Origin: Pelagibacteraceae bacterium
GTDB lineage: Bacteria; Pseudomonadota; Alphaproteobacteria; HIMB59; GCA-002718135
Direction of reading: 5' to 3'
DNA length: 64,000 nucleotides
Assembly (NCBI GenBank): GCA_002717485.1
Contig: PBDW01000016.1
Coordinates: 1-64,000, forward strand
Each line of letters starts with the position of its first letter. Positions within the stretch are counted from its first letter, which is position 1. The notes beneath the pieces were generated by a model. That model was not told the DNA's origin. It ran no database searches and saw only the letters and a list, made by a program, of their open reading frames with translations. Made by a program: the position numbers and the translations under genes. Of the stretch, positions 27,464 through 41,463 are shown one piece after another.

Positions 27464-28172
27464 TTATCTCTTCTACATATTTTTGAGCTAACATTATTGT
27501 GTTAAAGTTTGGTAAATTGCTTATAAAATCTTGCTGAAAATGCATTTGGAAAGCTCTATTTGTTTTAATAAAATAATCTGAATTATGATCATTTTTTGGC
27601 AACTTATAGCCAATATTTTTCAAGTTTATTTTATATTTCTCAATATCATCTTGATTTGGTGAATTATTCAAAATAAATTTATTAATTTTAGGTAAATATA
27701 CGAGATTATTTTTTTCCAATATATGCCATGGAAACTTCTCACCTGGATCCATTTTTCTTAAAGGAGCCACATCAGAATGACCAAGAATATTAGTTTTTTT
27801 TATATTATATTGAATTTTTAAATCTTTAATTAGGTCCATTAGAGCGTAAATCTGATTAGATGTGTATTCTTCAAAATCTATATGATGTCCGGAATTCTCC
27901 AACTCAATACCGATTGAAAGAGAATTGATATCTTTAATTGCTTTCCAATAACTATCTCCAGCGTGCCAAGCCCTTTTTTCGCTACTTATAAATTGGTAGA
28001 TTTCACCATTTTTTGTCACCAGATAATGACAACTTACTTTTGAAGAAGGCTCGCAAAGATGTTTTATTGTTTCATCTAGGGATTTCATCGCAGTATAGTG
28101 AAGAATTATAAATTTTATCTCTCCAACTCTTATGTCGTAATTTTCTGATTTATATTTGGTTATAAATTTCAT
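27456..28172 (-). CDS. N-acetylmuramoyl-L-alanine amidase, AmpD type
   Basis: The enzyme should cut the bond between (anhydro)muramic acid and L-alanine in wall fragments, mainly for recycling. The 238-residue Amidase_2 domain protein keeps the zinc ligands His25 (ILHYTAM), His132 (LGHSDVAP) and Asp142, with Glu90 and Lys140 in the positions of the AmpD catalytic residues. There is no signal peptide, which fits a cytosolic AmpD role more than periplasmic AmiD. The C-terminal 80 residues (NSPNQDDIEKYKINLKNIGY) look like a small peptidoglycan-binding-like helical tail, as in AmiD. It diverges from bamD across 49 bases. Confidence 0.88.
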   Translation of the reverse strand: MKFITKYKSENYDIRVGEIKFIILHYTAMKSLDETIKHLCEPSSKVSCHYLVTKNGEIYQFISSEKRAWHAGDSYWKAIKDINSLSIGIELENSGHHIDFEEYTSNQIYALMDLIKDLKIQYNIKKTNILGHSDVAPLRKMDPGEKFPWHILEKNNLVYLPKINKFILNNSPNQDDIEKYKINLKNIGYKLPKNDHNSDYFIKTNRAFQMHFQQDFISNLPNFNTIMLAQKYVEEIID

Positions 28173-28221
28173 TCAAAAATTATTATGATTGATATATAAT
28201 AAATTTAAATAATTAAATACT

Positions 28222-33303
<5,082 letters not shown>

Positions 33304-33339
33304 AAATAAAACATTAAATTAAATAATTATACATATATA

Positions 33340-34170
33340 ATGATAATAAAAACTGATAAATACAGCTATCAAAAGATGTCTATTTTATCCAAGATTATTT
33401 TTACAATATTGTTATTTATAACCATTTTGGGACCGGCAAAAGCTGATGATAATGGAATCGAGAGCATAGAAAATGAATCTTCAGATTACGAAAAATCTAT
33501 GTACAATGAAGAAATTTATGATCCGTTTGAGCCAGTAAATAGAGTTATTTTTAAATTTAACAATGTTGCTGACAAAATAGTACTTGAACCAGTTTCAAAA
33601 GGATACAGAAAGCTTCCTGCCCCAGTTCAAACTGGAGTCGGTAACTTTTTTAATAATTTAAAATTACCTTTAGTTATATTTAATCAATTTTTACAGGGAC
33701 AATTTGGAAACGCCGCAGGATCAGCCGGAAGGCTTGTAATAAATAGCACAGTAGGTCTTGGAGGTTTAGTAGATGTTGCCGAAAAATTTGGGTTAGAACA
33801 ACAAGAAGAAGATTTTGGTCAAACATTAGCTACATGGGGAGTTGGAGATGGGCCTTATCTTGTTCTTCCGATTTTTGGACCTTCTAATTTAAGAGATGCG
33901 GCAGGACTGGTTGTAAGTTCAGCAACTGATCCTGTAAATGTTTATTTAGCTGATCAAGGTGAAGGAGAGTGGATTGTTTATAGAACAACAGGTAATGCTG
34001 TAAATCAAAGGGCAAGAATTATCGATGAAGTAAATACATTAAGGGAAAACTCTGTAGATTACTATTCTGCAGTTAAAAGTGCATACCATCAGAATCGCTA
34101 TGCGGCAATTAGAGATAGAGATGATGATCAGTTAACGCCAATACCAGTTATTTCTGTGGAGTTTGAATAA
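33340..34170 (+). CDS. mlaA: Phospholipid transport protein MlaA (VacJ)
   Basis: MlaA sits in the outer membrane and removes phospholipids from the outer leaflet. The 276-residue protein has a signal sequence (residues 14-35, SILSKIIFTILLFITILGPAKA) and the MlaA core: YDPFEPVNRVIFKFN, LPAPVQTGVGNFFNNL, GRLVINSTVGLGGLVDVA, EDFGQTLATWGVGDGPYLVLPIFGPS and LRDAAG. There is no Cys near the cleavage site, so unlike the E. coli protein it is probably not a lipoprotein. Met13 at 33376 may be the true start. mlaC follows by 4 bases; mlaBDEF are not in the window. Confidence 0.92.
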   Translation: MIIKTDKYSYQKMSILSKIIFTILLFITILGPAKADDNGIESIENESSDYEKSMYNEEIYDPFEPVNRVIFKFNNVADKIVLEPVSKGYRKLPAPVQTGVGNFFNNLKLPLVIFNQFLQGQFGNAAGSAGRLVINSTVGLGGLVDVAEKFGLEQQEEDFGQTLATWGVGDGPYLVLPIFGPSNLRDAAGLVVSSATDPVNVYLADQGEGEWIVYRTTGNAVNQRARIIDEVNTLRENSVDYYSAVKSAYHQNRYAAIRDRDDDQLTPIPVISVEFE

Positions 34171-34174
34171 TTAA

Positions 34175-34789
34175 ATGAGAAAAGTTTTATTATATTTTAT
34201 ATCTCTATTTATAATATTTAATACACAATATGCTAACGCAAATAAAGATAATGCGAAAAATTGGCTAAATAATGAAATAAAAAAAATTATTGATATGTAT
34301 AGAAATGATGACATTGATACTATAACTAAGCTAGATGCTATAGAAAGTGCTATAAATAATAGTTTTGCAGGAACAGGAATCGCTAGATATGTTGCTGGTG
34401 AAGCTTGGAAAATCTCATCAAAAGAGTTACAAGATGAATTCGTAATATTGTTCAAAGAGCACCTATACCTAACTATAGGTTCATTAATGCAAGGATATTC
34501 AAATCAAGAATACGAACTTACCGATTCAAGAAACGATAAAAATGAAGGAGTTTACCTAATTGATATGGAAATTAGACAAAATGATCAAAAAACAATGGTA
34601 ACATGGAGAATTAAAGAATCTAAAACTAGGTTTTATGTTATTGATTTAATAGTCGCAGATATATCACTTGTTTATACTAAAAAAGATGAATTTAAATCAC
34701 TTTTAAAGAAAGTTGATAATAACTTAGCAGAATTAAATATGCTCCTAAAAAAGCAAAATATTGAGAGTTATAATAATCTAGTTAATTAG
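34175..34789 (+). CDS. mlaC: Periplasmic phospholipid-binding protein MlaC
   Basis: MlaC shuttles phospholipid between MlaA in the outer membrane and MlaFEDB in the inner membrane. The 204-residue protein has a signal peptide (about residues 1-22, ending in NTQYANA). The MlaC (Ttg2D) pattern follows, with FAGTGIARYVAGEAWKISSKELQDEFVILFKEHL in the middle and VTWRIKESKTRFYVIDLIVADISL near the C-terminus. It lies 4 bases after mlaA and ends overlapping convergent sufE by 4 bases. Confidence 0.9.
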   Translation: MRKVLLYFISLFIIFNTQYANANKDNAKNWLNNEIKKIIDMYRNDDIDTITKLDAIESAINNSFAGTGIARYVAGEAWKISSKELQDEFVILFKEHLYLTIGSLMQGYSNQEYELTDSRNDKNEGVYLIDMEIRQNDQKTMVTWRIKESKTRFYVIDLIVADISLVYTKKDEFKSLLKKVDNNLAELNMLLKKQNIESYNNLVN

Positions 34790-35205
34790 ACTTCTAAATA
34801 ACCTTTGGCATAATTTTTTACATATTCCAGCATAGAATAAACACCGTTTCTTCTGCTTGGTGTCAGAATATTATCAAGACCTAGCATATTTAATTTCCCA
34901 AAATCAGATTCAATTATTTCTTTTGGAGATCTGTCCCCATAGATATCTATTATAATAGAAATCATACCCTTTGTAATAAAAGCATCTGAATCCCCTAAAA
35001 AACTTATGGTACCTTTATTATAATTCGGAACCAACCAAACCTGAGCTTGGCATCCTTTGACAAGAAAGACTTCTTGCTTATATTTTTCAGGAAAGTCTCT
35101 AGATTTTCTACCTTGATCAAGCAAGTATTTATATTTATCAATAGGTTCGTCAAAGAAATCTAGTTCTTTTTTATAATTTAAAATTTTTTCTTCTATGTCC
35201 ATCAT
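34786..35205 (-). CDS. sufE: Cysteine desulfurase-accepting protein SufE
   Basis: SufE takes sulphur from the desulfurase SufS and passes it on for iron-sulphur cluster building. The 139-residue protein shows YKYLLDQGRKSRDFPEKYK, the active-site Cys52 in LVKGCQAQVW, the FLGDSDAFITKGMISIII core and LTPSRRNGVYSMLEYVKNYA at the C-terminus. The rest of the suf operon is not nearby. It is the last gene of a minus-strand run that begins with galT. Confidence 0.93.
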   Translation of the reverse strand: MMDIEEKILNYKKELDFFDEPIDKYKYLLDQGRKSRDFPEKYKQEVFLVKGCQAQVWLVPNYNKGTISFLGDSDAFITKGMISIIIDIYGDRSPKEIIESDFGKLNMLGLDNILTPSRRNGVYSMLEYVKNYAKGYLEV

Positions 35206-35217
35206 AATTATATTTAT

Positions 35218-36126
35218 TTAAACTGTGTAATAATCTTTTTCAATTTCTTGAATCCAATTATTTATGTTGTTTATCCTATTTTTGGAAGAAGGATGAGAGC
35301 TCATAAATTCTAGCGAAGGTCCACTTTCAGAATTTTTCATCATTCTTTTCCAAACTTCAGCAGATTCATTCAAATTAAATCCTGACATTTTCATAAAAGC
35401 CAACCCCATATAATCTGCCTCACTTTCCATAGCTCTTGAAAATGGAAGCATTATGCCAAATTTAAGTATTCTGTTATAAATATTTGGATTTTGAGCAATA
35501 ATATTTCCATAATCTGTTTTTAAGATACCTTGTGTACCTAGTGAAACAACAGAATGTTGGGTCAATTTTTCAACCGTATGTCTCGCAAATGCATGTGCTA
35601 TTTCATGACCCATTATTGATGCAATACCGTCAGAATTTTTTGCTATTGGCATTATTCCAGAATAAAAGGCTATTTTCCCTCCCGGCATACACCAAGCATT
35701 TTTTATTGGGTTTCCATTATTATCCTTAGCGTCAATAAGTGAAAATTCCCAATTAAAATTTTTAACTGGGCTAGGTTCGGACAATTGATTGTAATATTTA
35801 TTTATTGAATTTGATAAATGATAGCCTATTTCTTTTAATTCTCTAGATTCATCTGTATTTTCAATTAAAATATTTCTTGACCTGGCATCGTTAATGAATT
35901 TTGCATATTGTTTTTCAATAACTTGATTTAAATGTTCTTCATTTCTATATATTTGAGGAATTCCACCGCCAGTTGGTATGATAATAGGAAGGTTATACCT
36001 GTAAAAATTTAATTGTTTTCTTTTGGTTATGGGAACTTCAGCACAACTTGGTAATATTAGTGCGGAACACGTTGAACAAAAAATTCCATAAAAAAAATTT
36101 CTCCTAGATAACTTTTTATAGCTCAT
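35218..36126 (-). CDS. M48 family zinc metalloprotease, predicted lipoprotein
   Basis: This 302-residue protein is a periplasmic peptidase of the BepA/LoiP/YcaL kind (M48). The N-terminus is basic, then hydrophobic, ending in the lipobox LPSC with Cys28; the start also contains SRRNF, a possible Tat-like twin Arg. The zinc motif HEIAHAFARH has His174, Glu175 and His178, and the downstream ESEADYMG (234-241) supplies the third ligand. Proteases of this group act in outer-membrane protein and LPS quality control; which one this is cannot be said. It follows pfk by 4 bases. Confidence 0.88.
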   Translation of the reverse strand: MSYKKLSRRNFFYGIFCSTCSALILPSCAEVPITKRKQLNFYRYNLPIIIPTGGGIPQIYRNEEHLNQVIEKQYAKFINDARSRNILIENTDESRELKEIGYHLSNSINKYYNQLSEPSPVKNFNWEFSLIDAKDNNGNPIKNAWCMPGGKIAFYSGIMPIAKNSDGIASIMGHEIAHAFARHTVEKLTQHSVVSLGTQGILKTDYGNIIAQNPNIYNRILKFGIMLPFSRAMESEADYMGLAFMKMSGFNLNESAEVWKRMMKNSESGPSLEFMSSHPSSKNRINNINNWIQEIEKDYYTV

Positions 36127-36130
36127 ACAC

Positions 36131-37213
36131 TTAATCGCCCAAATATATTCCCAATCCTCTAGCAGTTCTTACCAGTCGACCATTTGGATTTACTTTTCTA
36201 GATTTATTAATGATTTCATGCAGACTAACATCAGTTACACCTCGATTTTGCCATACCGCAATACGGTTAAACTTATTGTTTGCGATCATATCGACAGCAT
36301 GAACTCCAAACGCACTTCCAACAAGTCGATCTCTTGAGCTTGGCTGCGAACCTCTTTGAACGTGGCCTAATACTGTAACTCTTGTTTCAGTATCAGTTAA
36401 TTGTGATATTTTATGAGCTAAGTATGACCCTATCCCCCCTAATCTTATTTGGCCACCTGTATGTTTAACTGTAGCTTTAGTTCCATCTTCTTTCTTAACT
36501 GCCTCAGCAACAACCATAAGAGCGTGGTTTCTTCCTTGTTGGCGAATTTCTTTTATATGTTTAGCAATTTTTATTAGATTGTAATTTATTTCAGGAATTA
36601 AAATTATATCTGCTCCACCTGCTATTCCCGCATTAAGTGCTATGTGTCCTGCGTCACGTCCCATTACTTCTAACACCATTAATCTTTTATGACTAGCTGC
36701 TGTTGGTTGAAGCATATCCAAAGCACTAGTAGCAACTTCAACTGCTGTATCATATCCAACTGATATTTCGGTTGAGTTTACATCATTATCTATTGTTTTT
36801 GGGATACCTACAAAGTTTAAACCTCCTTGATCTGAAAGTTTTTTTAGAATCTTCATTGATCCATCACCACCAATACCAATAAATGCGTCTAATCTTAATT
36901 TTTTATAACCATTTATAATATCTTGGGATTTATCTTCATATTTACCATTTTCCATCTTAAAACGAAATGGGTTGCCTGAACTTGTTGTTCCTAAAAAGGT
37001 GCCGCCTTGACGAATCAAATTTCCAGTAAACCTTTTGAGTGTCAATTTCTCGTATTGCAAAGGTCTTTGCATTAATCCAGTTGTTCCATCGCGTATTCCG
37101 AATACTTCCCATCCATACTTTTCTATAGCTCTATATGTAACGGCCCTAACTACTGCATTTAATCCACCACAATCGCCACCACTAGTTAAGATTCCAATTC
37201 TTTTAATCTTCAT
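36131..37213 (-). CDS. pfk: 6-phosphofructokinase, GGDGS/PKTIDND type
   Basis: The enzyme phosphorylates fructose 6-phosphate to the 1,6-bisphosphate, the key step of Embden-Meyerhof glycolysis. The 360-residue PFK-A family protein begins with ILTSGGDCGGLNAVVRA. It has GGDGS at residues 115-119 and PKTIDND at 138-144. Gly in the first motif is typical of ATP users, while Lys in the second is common in PPi-type enzymes, so this is a mixed group; ATP use is more likely but unproven. LEVMGRDAGHIAL and LGHVQRGSQPSSRDR are also present. It overlaps the glycerate kinase gene by 11 bases. Confidence 0.93.
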   Translation of the reverse strand: MKIKRIGILTSGGDCGGLNAVVRAVTYRAIEKYGWEVFGIRDGTTGLMQRPLQYEKLTLKRFTGNLIRQGGTFLGTTSSGNPFRFKMENGKYEDKSQDIINGYKKLRLDAFIGIGGDGSMKILKKLSDQGGLNFVGIPKTIDNDVNSTEISVGYDTAVEVATSALDMLQPTAASHKRLMVLEVMGRDAGHIALNAGIAGGADIILIPEINYNLIKIAKHIKEIRQQGRNHALMVVAEAVKKEDGTKATVKHTGGQIRLGGIGSYLAHKISQLTDTETRVTVLGHVQRGSQPSSRDRLVGSAFGVHAVDMIANNKFNRIAVWQNRGVTDVSLHEIINKSRKVNPNGRLVRTARGLGIYLGD

Positions 37214-38117
37214 ATATCTTCTTAAATCTCCTATTAAATTTTATATTTGAAAACCTATGTTTATTGTCTATCATTATACATATATCAGATTTTTTTTGCA
37301 TATCTTTGAGCATCCATTTAGTAATTTTTTCATAATGCATAATAAAATATTTAAGTTTTTTATCATTAACTTTTTCATTTTTTTTATAATCACTATTTGG
37401 AGACTCAATTTCTTGAAGCTTTCTCCAGTCAAAAACCCTCCGAAAATTAGGGACTTTTAAAAAAATATTGAGGTCAATCTTGCTAAACAGTTCCTTATAA
37501 TTATTTTTTAATTGATTATTGTAATAATTCCTCCAAACATAATCTTTATCAAAATTTTTCTCCAATTCATTAATTGGATTTATTAATATTTTTTTAGGAA
37601 CTGGCGAGGCTTTTACGCACCATCCCTCTAACAATACTATATCAGGAATAAATGAAATTTTAATTCTTTTCTGCATTCTCTCATCAAAAAACTTACTAAA
37701 AACTGGTATTTCTAAATTTTTATATGCTTTGTTCTGAACATCATTAATAGTTTGATTTAATAATTCTATATCATGTGTTCCTGGAACTCCTCTAGTTTTT
37801 AATAATGGATGGATGTTATTGGCCAGGCATTGTCTATCACTTTTTGTATGGTAAAAATCATCAATACTAAGTATTAAAACTTTTTTTTTCAAAATATTTT
37901 CAACTAACACCTTTAATATTTTAGATAATCTTGTTTTCCCAGAACCTTGGGCTCCAGAAATCCCTACATTAAGAACTTTTTTTGAATTATAAAAATTAAT
38001 TATATTTAATAATGGTATATAGTATTTTTTTATATCTTTTAGATTAATTGAAATTTTTAAAGAATTTAAATTTTTTTTTATTAATAACTCTTTTTTATAA
38101 TATTTATCTATTGTCAA
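37203..38117 (-). CDS. D-glycerate 3-kinase-like P-loop kinase
   Basis: This 304-residue kinase resembles the plant GLYK / yeast Tda10 family, which phosphorylates D-glycerate to 3-phosphoglycerate. Visible motifs are the P-loop GISGAQGSGKT (52-62), ILSIDDFYHTKSDRQCLA, HPLLKTRGVPGTHDIELL, the PVFSKFFDERMQKR region and VLLEGWCVKA. The match in RGxPGTHD is characteristic. Its place between galT and pfk, overlapping pfk by 11 bases, fits a role feeding glycerate into lower glycolysis. The substrate is inferred from family, not proven. Confidence 0.82.
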   Translation of the reverse strand: MTIDKYYKKELLIKKNLNSLKISINLKDIKKYYIPLLNIINFYNSKKVLNVGISGAQGSGKTRLSKILKVLVENILKKKVLILSIDDFYHTKSDRQCLANNIHPLLKTRGVPGTHDIELLNQTINDVQNKAYKNLEIPVFSKFFDERMQKRIKISFIPDIVLLEGWCVKASPVPKKILINPINELEKNFDKDYVWRNYYNNQLKNNYKELFSKIDLNIFLKVPNFRRVFDWRKLQEIESPNSDYKKNEKVNDKKLKYFIMHYEKITKWMLKDMQKKSDICIMIDNKHRFSNIKFNRRFKKIYED

Positions 38118-38134
38118 TTGTATATTTCCTGAAA

Positions 38135-39184
38135 CTATCTCATAAACTTTCTAAGTATTCTTGCTGAATCTTCTGGTACGACATCCATTACAAATGTGCC
38201 CGCCATTGACTCTGACCCTGCCAGTATTTTAGGCCTATTTTTAGATCTTAATGGAGGGTAAAACTCTGTATGAAAATGAAATTTATTATTATTTAACTGA
38301 GGCGCTGCGTGAAGACCCATTATGTATGGACATTTTTTTCCTAGAAATAAATCATATCCTTTAACTACTTTTTTTAGAGATCTTGCGTAAGATTTTATTT
38401 GTTTATCATTAAAATTCCAGGGACCAGCAACCTTTTTTCTAGGAATAATCCAAACTTCGTAAGAATATCTTGCAAAAGGAGGAACAGCAGCAATCATATC
38501 ATCATTTTTGTATACCCAATATTTTTTATCAAGCTCTTGCATTATTTCACCTAGATAATTTTTCTTATTAAAAATTTTTTCTTCATTTTGTATAACTGGT
38601 GGAATAAATGGATAGGCATATATTTGTCCATGAGGGTGATGAAGGGTAACTCCACATTCTTTACCTCTATTCTCAAAAGGCATTACATATTTAATATCTT
38701 TTACTTTTAAAAGCTCGCGATACCTATCTATCCATGTGTAAACTAATAATTCTAAACGCTCAATTGACATATCAGCAATAGTCTCATTATGTTTGTCGGA
38801 ATAAATAATAACCTCAGAACTCCCTTTTGAAATCTTAGTTCTTATTTTTTTTAATTTAAAATTTTTTTTATGAAAATTAAAACTAGCCCACCTGTTTGGA
38901 AAAACAGCAATTTCAAATTTTTTAAATGGTATTTCAGTCGGATATTGAATTTTTTTTGAAGGGCAAAGTGGGCAATATTTTTTTGAAGGAAATGCTGTTC
39001 TATTTTTTCTACCAGGAGAGTATGTAATCCACTCATTTCTAAAAGGATGCCACCTCATATGCGGTTTAGAATCAGCTGAAATAGCTAATTCTTTTTCAGC
39101 TTGTTCCGTATGTTTTTTATACCCAAAAAGTAAAATATTTTTTTTATCGTTTCTTACAAATGATCTTTTATAAATTTTTTTCAT
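38135..39184 (-). CDS. galT: Galactose-1-phosphate uridylyltransferase
   Basis: GalT exchanges UMP between UDP-glucose and galactose 1-phosphate in the Leloir pathway. The 349-residue HIT-superfamily enzyme has the zinc-type CPLC (Cys71, Cys74), the structural FPNRWASF, and the active site HHPHGQ at residues 182-187, in which His185 becomes uridylylated. The second half has HFHTEFYPP, another metal-site motif. It is the first gene of a minus-strand operon and diverges from galK across 130 bases. Confidence 0.94.
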   Translation of the reverse strand: MKKIYKRSFVRNDKKNILLFGYKKHTEQAEKELAISADSKPHMRWHPFRNEWITYSPGRKNRTAFPSKKYCPLCPSKKIQYPTEIPFKKFEIAVFPNRWASFNFHKKNFKLKKIRTKISKGSSEVIIYSDKHNETIADMSIERLELLVYTWIDRYRELLKVKDIKYVMPFENRGKECGVTLHHPHGQIYAYPFIPPVIQNEEKIFNKKNYLGEIMQELDKKYWVYKNDDMIAAVPPFARYSYEVWIIPRKKVAGPWNFNDKQIKSYARSLKKVVKGYDLFLGKKCPYIMGLHAAPQLNNNKFHFHTEFYPPLRSKNRPKILAGSESMAGTFVMDVVPEDSARILRKFMR

Positions 39185-39314
39185 CTAATTATAACCTTTT
39201 AGATTCTACCATCAATTTAAATAAACTGGTTTTAATGACAATTAATATTTATAAGATAATTAATAATAATGATTACATTATATTTTTAATAATTTAAATT
39301 AAAATTTAAATTTT

Positions 39315-40373
39315 ATGAATAAATTTTATAAAATATTCAATGAAAATTTTATAGCAAGGGCTAAGGCCCATGCTAGAGTAAATTTAATTGGTGAACACAC
39401 CGATTATACAGAGGGATATGTGTTGCCCACCTTATTAAGACAAAAAACTGAAGTTTACATTTCACTTAGCAAAAATAAACACAATGTTTATTCACAATAT
39501 TTTGATGAAAAAGTAAGTTTTAATAATTTGGCTAAATCTTCAAATAGCCATTGGATTGACTATATAAAAGGATGTTTAGCAATTTTAAAAATAAATAAAT
39601 ATTTAAAAAATGATTTTTTTAATATCTTAATATTTAGCAACATACCTATTAATAAAGGTATTTCATCTTCAGCTGCAATTTGCGTAGCGTTGCTAAAAGC
39701 TATTAGAAATTACTACGATTTAATTATAACAGATAAAGAAATTGCACTATTAGCACAAAAAGTCGAAAAACAATATATAGGAGTTAAATGTGGAATAATG
39801 GATCAGATGGTTTCTTCGATAGGAATATTAAACAAAGCATTTTTTTTAAATTGCAGAACTTTAGAATATGAATTGATAGATATTCCAAAAGATTACATAT
39901 TCAACTTAATAGATACAAAAATAGAGAGAAATTTGAGAGCAAGTTCCTATAATCAAAGATATAAAGAATTAAAAAAGGCTGAAAAATTTTTAAAACCTAA
40001 AAAATTATTTGAATCTTCATTAGCAGATTTAAATAAAAATAACTTTGATGACTTAATAAAAAAAAGAGCTAGGCACGTAATTACAGAAAACATAAGAGTT
40101 TTACAGGCAAGGAAAGCTTTAAAAGATAATGAGTTAAATTATTTTGGAAAATTGATGAACAAAAGTCACTCTTCTTACTCAAAAGATTTTGAGGCATCAA
40201 ACAAAGAGATTGATTTAATGGTTAAAAGGTCCATTCTAAGCGGTTCCATCGGTTCCAGATTAACTGGAGGTGGTTTTGGCGGCTTTGTAGTATCTCTTGT
40301 AAATATTAATAAACACAAGAAATGGAAAACAAATATGTCAAAAATTTACAATAAAAAACAATTTTTATTATAA
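39315..40373 (+). CDS. galK: Galactokinase
   Basis: GalK phosphorylates alpha-D-galactose at C1. The 352-residue GHMP kinase has the galactokinase signature RVNLIGEHTDY (residues 21-31), the ATP loop GISSSAA (115-121), the catalytic GIMDQMVSS region and the C-terminal GSRLTGGGFGGFVVSL. It is slightly shorter than the E. coli protein (382). It is followed by galM after 14 bases, making a galK-galM operon divergent from galT. UDP-glucose 4-epimerase, needed to complete the cycle, is not in the window. Confidence 0.93.
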   Translation: MNKFYKIFNENFIARAKAHARVNLIGEHTDYTEGYVLPTLLRQKTEVYISLSKNKHNVYSQYFDEKVSFNNLAKSSNSHWIDYIKGCLAILKINKYLKNDFFNILIFSNIPINKGISSSAAICVALLKAIRNYYDLIITDKEIALLAQKVEKQYIGVKCGIMDQMVSSIGILNKAFFLNCRTLEYELIDIPKDYIFNLIDTKIERNLRASSYNQRYKELKKAEKFLKPKKLFESSLADLNKNNFDDLIKKRARHVITENIRVLQARKALKDNELNYFGKLMNKSHSSYSKDFEASNKEIDLMVKRSILSGSIGSRLTGGGFGGFVVSLVNINKHKKWKTNMSKIYNKKQFLL

Positions 40374-40387
40374 TTAAAATTTAATTA

Positions 40388-41434
40388 ATGAAAATTAAAA
40401 AAAAATTAATAAAAAATGATAATCAAAAAATATATTCTATCGAATTTGAAAATGATAATGGTTTTAAGATAAAATTTTTGAATTTTGGTTGTTATATTCA
40501 AAGTATTATAATACCTTATCCAGATTTAAAAAAATCAGAAGATGTAATTATAGGATATGAAAATCTAAAAGATATTATAAATGATAAATCATACTTTAAT
40601 TCAGTTATTGGAAGAGTAGCAGGTAGAATTTCTAATTCTTTTTTTATCTTAAATAAAAAAAAATATTTACTATCAAACAATGACAAAAAAAATCATATTC
40701 ATGGGGGTACTAGAGGATTTAATAAAAAAATATGGGAAATTATTAAAATAGTGAAAAATTCTAATTCAATTAGTTGTCTTATGTATTATAATTCGGCTGA
40801 TTTGGAAGAGGGTTATCCAGGAAATTTAAAATGTTTTGTGGAATATCAACTAAACAATAATAATCAAATTATAATAAATTATAAAGCAATTTCAGATAAA
40901 AATACCTTAGTTAATTTAACAAATCATAACTATTGGAATTTTAATGGTCATAACAAACACTATGGCAATATTTACAATCATTTAGCTTTAATTAAAGCTG
41001 ATAAATATTGTGAAATAAATAAAAAATTATTACCTACCGGTAGAATTATTAAAGTGAAGGGAACTAAATTAAACTTTAATAGTTTTAAAAAAATTAATCC
41101 AAAAGTGCTCAAAAGTTCTGGGATAGATAATTATTTTATACAAAATAAAAAAAATAATCAAATTAGTAAAATTGCAGAAGTATATAGCCCCTTAACAAAA
41201 ATGGGTATGACAATATATTCTAACCAACCGGGTGTTCAATTTTATTCGGGCAATAATATGAAATCCAAATATAAAGGGAAAAAAGGGAAATATTATGGTG
41301 TTCATTATGGTTTATGCTTTGAGCCGCAAAAATATCCTAACGCAATTAATATAAATAATTTTCCTAGTATCATATTAAAAAAAGGTGATATTTATAATTC
41401 AAAAATAAAGATTTGCTTAAAAAATAAGTATTAA
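40388..41434 (+). CDS. galM: Aldose 1-epimerase (mutarotase)
   Basis: GalM interconverts the alpha and beta anomers of galactose so that GalK can act. The 348-residue protein has the family motifs FNSVIGRVAGRISNS, HIHGGTRGFNKKIWE, NLTNHNYWNFNG (with the catalytic His), the QPGVQFYSGN segment and GLCFEPQKYPNAIN, where the Glu is the catalytic base. Lysine content is very high, reflecting genome bias. It ends 29 bases before the convergent ABC ATPase gene, with an AT-only inverted repeat between them. Confidence 0.92.
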   Translation: MKIKKKLIKNDNQKIYSIEFENDNGFKIKFLNFGCYIQSIIIPYPDLKKSEDVIIGYENLKDIINDKSYFNSVIGRVAGRISNSFFILNKKKYLLSNNDKKNHIHGGTRGFNKKIWEIIKIVKNSNSISCLMYYNSADLEEGYPGNLKCFVEYQLNNNNQIIINYKAISDKNTLVNLTNHNYWNFNGHNKHYGNIYNHLALIKADKYCEINKKLLPTGRIIKVKGTKLNFNSFKKINPKVLKSSGIDNYFIQNKKNNQISKIAEVYSPLTKMGMTIYSNQPGVQFYSGNNMKSKYKGKKGKYYGVHYGLCFEPQKYPNAININNFPSIILKKGDIYNSKIKICLKNKY

Positions 41435-41463
41435 TTATATAATTATTAATTTTAAATTTAAAT

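Noticed and set aside
41435-41463. Strong bidirectional terminator between galM and the ABC ATPase gene
   Set aside because: The inverted repeat is AT-only and could be chance in this composition; not enough to list.
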